Assembly (NCBI GenBank): GCA_013054445.1 | Contig: JAAMPI010001327.1 | Span: 1-15,924, forward strand | DNA: 15,924 bases | Reading direction: 5' to 3' | Source: Cudoniella acicularis | Taxonomy: Eukaryota; Ascomycota; Leotiomycetes; Helotiales; Helotiaceae | Shown: piece by piece, positions 7,457 to 15,924 of the stretch | Layout of the letters: each line of letters begins with the position of its first letter | How positions within the stretch are numbered: the stretch's first letter is position 1 | The notes under the pieces: model-generated | The model's database searches: none | Seen by the model: only the letters and a program-made list of their open reading frames with translations | Told to the model about the DNA's origin: nothing | Program-made: the position numbers and the translations under genes

Positions 7457-8625
7457 ATGCTCGGTAAAATCGCACTGGAAGAATGTTGGACGATCCCAGA
7501 GGGCTTAAAGAACAATGACCCAGGAAAATACGTAGCAGCAGGCACCTCTGACAGACTCACGAACGAACTTCTTGACATCCACGGAACGAGACTCCAACAA
7601 ATGGATGAAAACGGAGTAGACTTCATGGTTCTTTCTTTCGTCTCTCCAGGGTGCCAAGGAATCACCGACCCTGTACAAGCAGAGGCATTGGCTACTCTGG
7701 CCAATAACAAACTCGAAGAGGAAGTTATGAAGAATCCCAAACGGTTTGCAGCTTTCGCGGCTGTTAGCATGCACGATCCGGCTCAAGCAGCAGAGGAATT
7801 GAGGAGATGCATGACGAAAATGAAAGGATTCGTTGGTGTGCTCCTCAATGACTTTCAGAGCGCCGGCACAGATGGAAATGAAATGATTTTCTTTGATCAG
7901 CCGAAATACGATCCTTTCTGGAAAGCTGCGAATGATCTAGAAGCTCCAGTCTATTTACATCCACGAGTATCAACTCCACTTATCCGAGAGCAAATGTGGA
8001 AAGGCAGGCCTTGGCTTGACTTTTCGGCTCTCGGGTACGCCGATCGATTGAACATGCATATACTGGGCATTATCACGAACGGTATTCTAGATAGGTTTCC
8101 GAAAGTGAAGCTGATATTTGGTCATATGGGAGAACATATGTAAGAATTCATCTCCTTTTAACTTTGCAGAAGAACTGATGTCCCAGACCCTATGATATCT
8201 ACCGCATTGATCACAAACTCGATCGTGCTCGTTTTCCAAACATGCCAATGAGAAAGGATAAGTTGGTGAGGGATTATTTCGGAGACCAGGTTTTCATCAC
8301 GACCAGCGGACACTTTTCGACACCAGCTTTGATTTGTGCCATGGGAGAAGTTGGTTCACAGTCTATTATGTTTTCAATCGATTATCCATTCGAGAGTATT
8401 CCCAATGGATGCGTGTGGTGGGATGAGTATGTTTCAATCAATCATCACGATCTGGTCAACATTGGAAGAAACAATGCTCTCAAGGTTTTGCCAAGATTGA
8501 CGCAAGAGCCACACAATTTGTCCTCAATGACGCCTGCTGAGTGCCAAGTTGGAGGGTTGAAGACTGACAGCGTGACATACGGGATGTATAATGAGGATTG
8601 GAACAGGAGATTGGTTAAGCACTAG
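7457..8625 (+). CDS. Amidohydrolase-2 family protein, 2,3-dihydroxybenzoate decarboxylase-like
   Basis: Metal-dependent TIM-barrel enzyme of the amidohydrolase family that includes fungal 2,3-dihydroxybenzoate, gamma-resorcylate and salicylate decarboxylases, which non-oxidatively decarboxylate (or reversibly carboxylate) hydroxybenzoates. Two exons, 7457-8139 and 8187-8625, joined by a 47-nt intron whose splicing turns GEHM into GEHIPYDIYRIDH; 373 residues. The N-terminus MLGKIALEE is the family hallmark. Expected metal ligands are Glu8, His168 (YLHPR) and Asp293 (FSIDYPFES). GHMGEH (222-227) and TTSGHFST (266-273) are further family motifs. Residue 10 is Cys, where Zn-dependent members have His and, from memory, the 2,3-dihydroxybenzoate group has Ala. 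The tail after about residue 335 (from PHNLSSMTP onward) looks longer than in typical members, which end near 340. No signal peptide is seen, so it is probably cytosolic. The substrate is not determinable here. Confidence 0.93.
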
Positions 8626-8802
8626 GCAAAGATGTGGAGTTTATTGAAGAACGGGTAATTTGTATTTCAATTTGATTGACGCGTATGTGCATACGTTTCC
8701 CCTAACCTCTTCCATTCTCACTTGCTCCTATATCATCCATGTTCAGATTTGAGAACAATTTAGCAAACTTTCGTCACTCCTGACCCAGGCTTCTGGAAAA
8801 TT

Positions 8803-9103
8803 TTATGTTGTGCATCCTTTGGCAGCCTGCTCCACAAATATTAAGACTGAGCTAAGATCGCTTACTTCAGGCGCACTTACATCTTTCGCATTCTGCTGAT
8901 TCTGCTTCATTCTCCCGGAGAACATAGTCTGCAATTTCTGCAAATTTGGATTATCTGTGTCAGGCTTTCCAGTCAAAACTTGAACAAGCTTCAGTTCCCC
9001 TGACTGAGCATTCGCGACCTAGTTCTGTCAGTCGTGTTATTTCAAAGGAACATTTGACGTAATGTCCCCAGACCAGCTATCGCTGAATTTCCAGAAGGAG
9101 CAA
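8803..9103 (-). pseudogene. Remnant of a small, probably secreted, protein gene
   Basis: Reading the minus strand, three pieces look coding: IAPSGNSAIAGLGTL (about 9103-9059), VANAQSGELKLVQVLTGKPD and following residues up to NQQNAKD (9018-8881), and AAKGCTT followed by a TAA stop (8826-8803). The last two join in frame across a clean 54-nt GTAAG...CAG intron (8880-8827). The first join, across a possible 40-nt intron (9058-9019), is out of phase by two bases, and no signal peptide or start codon can be traced upstream. The composition (Ala/Gln/Asn-rich, one late Cys) is like small secreted fungal proteins, but I do not recognise the family. It may be a pseudogene, a truncated gene, or a gene whose first exon I failed to identify. 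The whole call rests on about 65 codons. Confidence 0.35.
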
Positions 9104-9335
9104 TCTTTCGGTTGTTTTAACGGATCGTGATACCCTGATTCATGATACTGACGAGCTTTATTTTTGCAGTTTGAAAATCATCTTGGTCAGAGGAGAATTA
9201 CAAGAGTGGAGATGAACTTCTGGGTGAATATTTTGTAGAAGTGTAAAGCGTGCAAGGCAGAAATGTTTATTGGGTTTGCGGTGGGATGAAGATCTTTAGT
9301 AGGGCTGGTATTGATCTTAAGCAGTTTTCATGCCT

Positions 9336-9447
9336 ATTCGGACTTTTCCTCGTATTCAAATCCCGAATTCTCGGAGGAACAAAATGTTCAGGCTGCAGCC
9401 TCAAACTCTCCTCGTCCCAACGCACCCGGGCATTCAAAAGTCCGAAT
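9336..9447. repeat. Perfect 12-bp inverted repeat with 88-bp spacer
   Basis: ATTCGGACTTTT at 9336-9347 is exactly complementary to AAAAGTCCGAAT at 9436-9447. The match does not extend on either side, and there is no target-site duplication or transposase nearby, so a miniature transposon is not supported. It could form a loose stem-loop or be chance. Confidence 0.4.
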
Positions 9448-10638
9448 TTGCGAGAAATCTTAAAGGCCTCTATTGACATCCCTTGTGTTGGATTGAAATT
9501 CGACCAATGCCCTTTCGTGAGATTCTAGATAAGTTTACGCTCGGCCATTCTGCAGAAAACGAAACAATGTGGTTGCTAATCGCCTTGGGAAAAGGAACGA
9601 TTTGAGTTTTTGTTTAACAAGCTCTAAGCTTATTTGCGGAAAAGCAATGTTTCAAAATCAAAACGAACACGGCAGCCTCATCGACTGAGTTTGTTTCCTC
9701 GGTATGTTTGGCAGACAGAGGCTCTTAGGGTTAATCGACTCTGCATCAGCTGATTTTTGATGGCAGCTGTGGGTTGTGAAAAGGTCCTTGTGAGAAATAA
9801 AGGATATTGAGATCACTTTGACTGATGTATGCTTTCCCTATTCGTTCGCTCATGAAGCGAAGTATGTTCCACTTGTGCATGTGTCATTTATCCTATTCAA
9901 AGTCAAATCCATAAACTTCTCTAAATCCTCTCAGGGATTCATGACTCCTGCGACAAGAATCTGAATGTTACCAAACAAACCACTGGTTCTAATAGAAACC
10001 ATAAAGTTTTATTTCGAAGTCTAACCAAAGGCTATTATAAAGATGCAAGGAACCCGCAAAGTCTCTGCTGTTTAGAGCTTCGCTTTCGGATTTCGGGGTT
10101 TCAAGGAAGACGACCCTGGGTTGACTTCGAAGCTACGCAAATACACTTCAATTGATTTCTATCCTCCCCATCCTCTTCTGCTGCATGTTTTTTCTCCTGT
10201 GGCTTAAGGAATTAGATCAACTCACTGGGTGGTAAAAAAAGCTGCAAGCAACCTTACGAACTACCGAAAGCCGGAGACTCCTATTCGTGTTCGCGATCGC
10301 GGGCCGGTTTCCATGGCGAGAAGGTAGGCAAGTCCTCAGCACCAATTCTCTCTTTTCTTCCTTCTGTCATTTCAAGTTTCCTTTTTTTCTTCCATCGCCG
10401 GATACTTGCATCTCGCGGCGGGCAAGGACGGATTCAGGTTCTTGACTTTTCACGATCCCATGACACGAATTATGACATGTCGTTAAATTTCTTTGCAATT
10501 TTCATACCTCACGAATATAACTTGCGAAATCCAAGCGGAGAAAAAGTCGAGTGAAGTTTCTGCACCTTGTGAGGTTCCAGCTGTAATAAGCACTTGGCAC
10601 TAGCGCAATTCATCGCAAAAAAGGGGGTTGGGCTATCC

Positions 10639-10644
10639 CACGTG
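10639..10644. promoter_or_regulatory. CACGTG palindrome (bHLH-type site) upstream of the ABC gene
   Basis: CCACGTGACC contains the E-box core CACGTG, 111 bp upstream of the ATG at 10755. Fungal bHLH factors (Cbf1, Pho4 and SREBP-like) bind this core. A second CACGTG lies inside the coding region near 10851. It is a single-site match only. Confidence 0.3.
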
Positions 10645-10754
10645 ACCTTTGAAACCCTTGCCACCCTTTCGCGTCGCGGCTGCCTACACCGCCCGCTTTC
10701 ATCATCTCTCCGCATCCTCTGTCTCTATCCATCCTCATCCAAAGACATTTGCCA

Positions 10755-13700
10755 ATGGACGACTCGCTTCAAATCATCCCATACGTGATTCCCGCCGTTG
10801 TCGCAATCTTCACGACGCCCACGGTATGGCGATTCGCTAGGAGCATATACCACGTGAAAGGCGCCGACCATGAGAGAATCTACGAAGATAAGGATGGGGT
10901 GGCTTCCGAGGAGTCAATGGCAAAATATTCGACCAAATACGCATCCTTTGTGATATTCCTTGGCATTGCATTGGGTCTGGCCGCATCGTTCTCATTTGCC
11001 GTTTTCGCCACCGTTTCTCCCTCAGTCGTTGACGATGTTACGAACCTCTGGTTGCTGTTTTGGTGTTGGGTAAGCCAAATACTACTCACATAACGGTTGA
11101 TTGCTCACAACTACAGGTTTTTGTTCTTGTGCAAGCCGTTGATAATTTCCGGGACATCCGGATCATTTCTCGCTACCAAAACGGCATAATCAGCTCAGTA
11201 TCTTTATTTCTGGTTGCAATATGTTCCGGAGCTCTTCTTTATGAGGAAATTCCAGAGTCCCGTGGCCGCGTTGCTTTCATTGTTGCACTTTCAATTCAAG
11301 TTTGCTCCGCATTGGCAGCCGGTCTGCCATTCTTATTCATCCCCCGAAGGCCCGATGTCTTTGACTCCAAGGGCAAAGTTGTTGAGCGCCAATTCCAAAG
11401 TTCTCTCTGGACCAGATATTCCTACAATTGGAGCTCGGATATTTTGGATCTTGCAGCTACAAAATTGATTGAGCTTTCGGATTTACCAGCCATGGACTCC
11501 CACGTCAGAGCGAAAGACGCGAAGTTGCATTTTCAGTCGATAGTCACTCAACCCTCGGTATCGTTATGGCGTCAAATCTTCTGGGTTTTTCGATGGCAAC
11601 TCATTTTCCAATGGCTGATGGTTATTCTTTGCGCAATCATAGATGCCGGTCCCCAACTTGCTGTCCTCAAAATATTGCAATATCTCGAAGCCCGTCAGGA
11701 ACATGGTGCTATTGATCCAAAAGCCTGGCTGTGTGTTGGATTTCTTTTTCTCACAACGATGGCCGAGACCATTTTTGATTACCGTGTTGGCTGGCTGATG
11801 TGGTCTGACCTTGGCGTTCCCATTCGATCAACACTCACGGCTCTGATTTTCGAGAAGATGATGAAAGTAAAGGATTGCAAGGAACCACCCAAGAATCCAA
11901 GTGACGCAGAGAAAACTGATGATAATGGGAAGTCTGCTGCACCGGAGGCCCCGAAGGATGATATCTCGAAAAAAGATGCGGCCAAGGCAAAAAAAAGATG
12001 CTGAAAAGAAAGCCGATCAAAGCCAACAGGATGTGATCAATATGTTTGCTGTGGATACCAATCAGGTCGGGGTATTTGGAGCCATCAATCAATTTTATGT
12101 GATGTTCACATCTAAATTCATCGTCTCGGTTGTCTTCTTGTGGCTTCTTGTTGGATGGCAAAGTTTAGGAGCTGGCATGCTAGCTATCATTCTTGTTTTT
12201 CCACTCAACAAATGGCTGGCACAGCGTTACGGATCTTTCCAGAAGAAGCTAATGAAAGCACGAGATAAGAAAACGAAAGTTGTAACAGAGGCGTTGCAAG
12301 GGATAAGGCAAATCAAGTTCTCGGGAATGGAGCCGCAATGGACGGACAAGATCAACGGTGTTCGTGAAGAAGAGTTGGTGATCCTTTGGAAAACGAAGTT
12401 AAACAACCTGTACATGATTCTTGGTTCGGATATTGCTCCAGTCTTTCTCACGATCTTTGCCTTGGCAACTTATTCCTATATTTACGGGGATCTATTACCG
12501 TCGGTAGCATTCACGGCACTCGGAGTCTTCATGCAGTTAGAGTAAGTCATGCCCTCAGCCGGCTACTCACTTCGTTCCTAGCGGTTGCATCAGTTGCTCT
12601 TTAGAATTAATCCCGGAGCTCTCAACAACTCTGAGAAATCCTTGATCAGTGCTAACAAATATGTAGGGGTGTTTTGGGCATGGTTCCGTTTCTTTTCATG
12701 ATGGGTATCAATGCCAAAGTATCATGCGATCGTGTCGACGCTTACTTGAAATCCCCCGAGAAACCCGAAAACACTACACCCGGCGATCTCATCACATTCG
12801 AAAATGTATCAGTGAGCTTTCCGTCGAAGGACACTGAGACAAAGGAAGATGTCGACGACGAGACTACTACAGCGCGAAAAAATAGATTTGTTCTTCGAGA
12901 CATTAACCTGCAGTTTCCCAACAATTCTCTGAGCGTCATTTCAGGGCCTACTGGATCCGGAAAATCTCTACTTCTTGCTGCTATTCTTGGGGAGGTTGAT
13001 GTCATGGAGGGAACCATCACCGCACCTCGACCACCTCCCGTCGGCGAGCGTTTTGACCATAAAGCGACAGCTGCGAATTGGCTTGTTCCATCTGCAATTG
13101 CATTTGTTTCTCAAACTCCATGGATCGAGAACGCTAGTATCAAGGACAACATTCTCTTTGGCCTCCCATACGATGAGATACGGTACAACAAAGTCATTGG
13201 AGCTTGTGCTCTAACTCAAGATCTTGAGATGCTTGACGATGGTGATTTGACAGAAGTTGGAGCTCAAGGTATAAGTCTAAGTGGAGGACAAAAGTGGAGG
13301 TTAACCCTAGCACGCGCGTTCTATTCTCGAGCCGGTGTCCTCATACTTGATGATGTCTTCTCAGCTCTCGACACTCACGTTGGCAAACATATTTATGATA
13401 ATGCTCTCATGGGAGAGCTTTCTGAAGGAAGAACGCGTGTTCTTGTCACCCATCATGTTGCACTTTGCCTTCCCAGGGCAGAATATGTGGTACAATTATC
13501 GGCTGAAGGGAAATTCCAGTATGCTGGGTCGATTAAGGATGCTCGGGAAACTGGAAGATTTGAGGATATCCTCAAGGTGTGTATTTCCGTTCGCTTCAGC
13601 CTTGTCTCGTACTTTCTTATTTCGAATTGTCGAGCCTCTACCTGGCCTGTATAATGCTATTTTCTTTCGGGTTTCCTCCGCGTCAAGTTCTATCAAAGGG

Positions 13701-15924
13701 CTAAAGGCTCTTCGACGTATGCTAACTATTTCCAGGAGGAAAATGAAGAAGATATTATCAAGAACCAGGAAATTCTCGACGATTCCACCCCAACACCCGA
13801 GATCAACGGCTCCACCACAACGGGTATCAAGCACCAGCCGAAGAAGCTCGTAGAGGATGAAAAACGAGAAACCGGAAGTGTCAAGAGAAGTATCTATACA
13901 ACCTACCTCAAGGCAACTGGCGGGATACCATTTTGGACATTCGTTTTCATCTTTTACGTCATCGCGCAAGCTCTTACCCTCACTCGATCTTGGTGGATCA
14001 AAATATGGACATCCAGTTACCAGCACGGAAATCAGATGGCTCAATTAGCACATTCTTACGGCATGCAAACCGCTGTGCAAGATTCATCATTCTTACTCCC
14101 TCTGCAGGGAGCATCAGCCTCTGAGATGTTTTCTAACTTTTCGATTGCTACATTCTTTCCCTTGAGTCGCTTTGTTGGAAAATCGGAGCAAATGACACAA
14201 TCATTGTTTTTCGAAACTCCTTCAAGGATTCAAGCTCATGGCGAAGCGACAGGGTTTTCGGCAATGGGACTTCCGATAAAGATTGACAACCGTCCCCTGT
14301 GGTTCTATCTTGCTGGTTATGTCATCATCTCCCTGACATCAACCTTCATTGATGTAGGGCGCTACTATGTTGTGTTTCGGGGTTCATTGAGAGCTTCGCG
14401 AAAATCTTTCTACGACATGGCTTATAGGGTTCTTCGAACACCTCTCCGGTGGCTGGACACTGTACCAACTGGACGAATCCTGAATCGATTCACGGCAGAC
14501 TTTCAAGCCATGGACTCTCAGCTATCATCAAACTTCGCACAGCTTGGCGCTTCCTTCCTTTCCATCATTGGTATCATGGTCGCTGCATTCATCGTCTCAC
14601 CGTATATCATTCTACTCGCCATTCTTCTCCTCCTCGTCTGTGGTCAAATCGCTATCCGTTACGTCCGTGGAGCACGATCCATCAAACGTCTCGAGTCTAT
14701 TCAAAAATCCCCTATGATCTCCCACTTCAGCGCTTCCCTCGAAGGCCTCAGTACGATTCGCGCATTTGCAAACACGGAGGTATTCGAAACGAGAATGAAT
14801 GATTTGATTGATTCTTTCACGACCGCTTCGTGGCACAACTGGCTCTTCAACAGCTGGGTTGGATTTCGCATGGCTATGGTTGGATCTATTTTCTCAACAC
14901 TCGTCGCCGGTTTCATTGTTTCTATACGTGGGGTTGATGCTTCTTTGGCTGGATTTGCACTGGCTTTCGCACTGTCCTACCGTCGAACGGTAAACTCGAC
15001 ACTTCGATACATTGCTGCAACAGAAATAGATATGAATGCCGCTGAACGAATTTTCGAATATTCGGACCTTGAAATGGAAGATCAAGAAGGTGTTAAGCCA
15101 CGAGCTTCCTGGCCTGAAGAGGGGGACTTGGTTGTAAAGGATCTAGAAGTTGGATATGCCGAAGGCTTGCCTTCAATTTTGAAAGGATTGACATTCCATG
15201 CTGAGATGAATCAAAGAGTTGGAATCGTTGGAAGGACTGGAGCTGGCAAGTAAATACCTACAGTTTTCCAAACGTTGCTAACTCAGAAAGGAAAATCAAC
15301 ATTATCATTAGCACTTTTCCGCTTCCTCCAAGCCCGAAATGGAAGTATAACGATCGACGGCGTCGACATTTCTACCATAAACCTTCACGAGCTTCGCACC
15401 CGTCTCGCCATCATTCCGCAAGACCCTGTCCTTTTCTCCGGCACCATCCGCTCAAACCTCGACCCCTTTGACCAATTCTCCGATTACGATCTCCGAGAAG
15501 CTTTGAAACGCGTTCATCTCATCCCCTCCGCAAACAGCACACCCGTGCCCGAAGCTGAAGCCTCCGGGTCTGCACCTGTAGAAGGGAGCAACAGCTCCTC
15601 GTCAACAGTCGTAGAACCCAGCCCTGAGAACCAGAATATCTTCCTCAACCTGACATCGCCCATCTCATCTTCTGGGGCCAACCTTTCTCAGGGCCAAAAA
15701 CAACTCCTGTGTCTTGCGCGTGCCATTCTGTCGCGCCCGAAGCTGCTTCTCCTTGATGAGGCAACTTCAGCTGTGGACAAGGAAACTGACACGTTGATTC
15801 AGCGAAGCATCAGGGAAGAGTTTGCAAACACTACGTTGCTTGTTGTGGCCCATCGATTGAGCACCGTTATCGACTTTGATAGGATATTGGTTATGAAGGA
15901 GGGGGTCGCTGCTGAGTTTGGGAG
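10755..15924 (+). CDS. ABCC (MRP-type) ABC transporter, 3' partial, with one apparent frameshift
   Basis: Full-size ATP-driven membrane exporter; ABCC proteins in fungi typically carry conjugates, metals-thiol complexes or organic anions at the vacuole or plasma membrane. Exons: 10755-11069, 11117-12541, 12667-13576, 13736-15245 and 15291 to the window edge, at least 1597 codons. Order: N-terminal membrane segments (TMD0-like), linker with [18 protein letters not shown]1 with a Lys-rich insert (about 11870-12040), NBD1, TMD2, NBD2. NBD1: Walker A GPTGSGKS (12944-12967), signature LSGGQKW (Trp where Gln is usual), Walker B LILDDVF, with Asp in the catalytic Glu position as is normal for ABCC NBD1. 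NBD2: GRTGAGKS (split by a GC-AG intron), Q-loop IPQDP, signature LSQGQ, Walker B LLLLDEAT with Glu, H-loop VAHRLST. A Ser/Glu-rich insert of roughly 40 residues precedes the NBD2 signature. Exon 2 needs a one-base correction in the A8 run at 11989-11996; everything downstream is intact. The substrate is not inferable. Confidence 0.92.
11989..11996 (+). other. A8 tract carrying an apparent +1 frame change in the ABC gene
   Basis: The upstream frame reads DAAKAKKRC and stops at 12002-12004. The downstream frame resumes as [18 protein letters not shown] and continues through the rest of TMD1. Removing one A (seven instead of eight) joins them. Exon 2 is 1425 nt, whereas the phases of its flanking introns require a length of 3n+2, so exactly one extra base (or two missing) is implied. 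The site is in a Lys-rich, low-complexity linker. No intron with plausible sites spans it. Confidence 0.85.
15246..15290 (+). other. GC-AG intron splitting the NBD2 Walker A motif of the ABC gene
   Basis: The donor is GCAAGT after ...GGAGCTG, the branch site GCTAAC is at 15277-15282, and the acceptor AG is at 15289-15290. Splicing gives [14 protein letters not shown] in one frame. Using the overlapping GTAAAT donor at 15250 with the available acceptors does not restore the Lys-Ser of Walker A. A competing upstream AG at 15285-15286 would give the wrong frame. Unspliced, the frame stops at 15251-15253, directly after the Walker A lysine. Confidence 0.88.

Larger units (their letters stand above)
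9104..10754. other. 1.65-kb non-coding region upstream of the ABC transporter
   Basis: I see no supported gene. Short reading frames around 9250-9530 on both strands lack motifs and ATG-based starts of quality. The section from about 10260 to 10450 is more G+C-rich, and C/T-rich tracts at 10350-10400 and 10680-10745 resemble a fungal promoter and 5' leader. It may hold a long 5' UTR, an upstream non-coding transcript, or nothing. Confidence 0.45.

Noticed and set aside
9336..9447. Inverted repeat as a miniature transposable element
   Set aside because: Only 12 bp match, with no flanking target-site duplication and no extension of the arms.
9250..9528. Overlapping 92- and 70-codon frames on both strands
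   Set aside because: Neither has a family motif, the frames depend on weak starts, and no spliced extension could be built from them.
11985..12004. Programmed ribosomal frameshift at the A8 run as the main explanation
   Set aside because: The change needed is +1 rather than the -1 usual at A-rich slippery sites, and a one-base indel in a homopolymer is simpler. It is kept only as an alternative in the finding.
13496..14044. 182-codon minus-strand reading frame opposite the ABC gene
   Set aside because: It is antisense to the NBD1 end, the fourth intron and the start of TMD2, whose plus-strand reading is supported by family motifs. It has no recognisable domain of its own.
15250..15286. Conventional GT-AG intron (GTAAAT donor) at the NBD2 Walker A
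   Set aside because: None of the nearby AG sites (cctacag, ctcag, gaaag) restores Walker A Lys-Ser with this donor; only the GC donor four bases earlier does.
1..15924. tRNA genes, rRNA, CRISPR arrays or a recognisable transposase
   Set aside because: No GGTTCRA-type B box in a plausible tRNA context, no regularly spaced repeats, and no transposase or reverse-transcriptase motif was seen on either strand. Small non-coding RNAs cannot be excluded by eye.

Overview
The window is nuclear DNA of a filamentous ascomycete (Pezizomycotina). The main evidence is short spliceosomal introns (45-159 nt) with GTAAGT-like donors, GCTAAC-type branch sites and CAG/TAG acceptors, gene families typical of these fungi, and an AT-rich block beside normal coding DNA. 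A Leotiomycete-like origin is my impression from protein style only. The splice models below were built by hand, by matching reading frame to family motifs.

Layout, left to right. (1) 1-240 is about 12% G+C and ends abruptly, like the edge of an AT-rich, possibly RIP-mutated block. (2) 466-1442 (+) is a decayed gene for a secreted cysteine-containing protein. Its start codon is lost and it has three frame disruptions, but its splice sites survive, including a GC-AG intron. (3) 1695-2853 (+) is a five-exon short-chain dehydrogenase/reductase with a 22-nt microexon. (4) 3015-4124 (-) is a four-exon cyclase-family metal hydrolase whose last intron carries a run of 22 C on its sense strand. (5) The divergent promoter at 4125-4615 has four CreA-consensus hexamers in 68 bp. 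(6) 4616-5323 (+) is an unrecognised 235-residue protein. (7) 5481-6311 (-) is an intronless Thg1-like 3'-5' polymerase that looks more like the bacterial-type Thg1-like proteins than the canonical eukaryotic tRNA-His guanylyltransferase. (8) 7457-8625 (+) is a two-exon amidohydrolase-2 protein of the 2,3-dihydroxybenzoate decarboxylase family. (9) 8626-10754 is mostly empty apart from a probable remnant of a small secreted-protein gene on the minus strand. (10) 10755-15924 (+) is a full-architecture ABCC (MRP-type) ABC transporter running off the right edge. It has one apparent one-base frameshift in an A8 tract and a GC-AG intron that splits the second Walker A motif.

The reductase, cyclase-family hydrolase, decarboxylase-family enzyme and exporter could together form a small catabolic or detoxification neighbourhood for aromatic or lactone-type compounds, with carbon-catabolite control suggested by the CreA sites. 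That is inference: the genes are on different strands, and a tRNA-repair-type gene sits among them. I found no clear new multi-gene system. The most useful observations are the two GC-AG introns, the A8 frameshift, the 22-base homopolymer inside an intron, the bacterial-type Thg1-like gene and two decayed secreted-protein genes.
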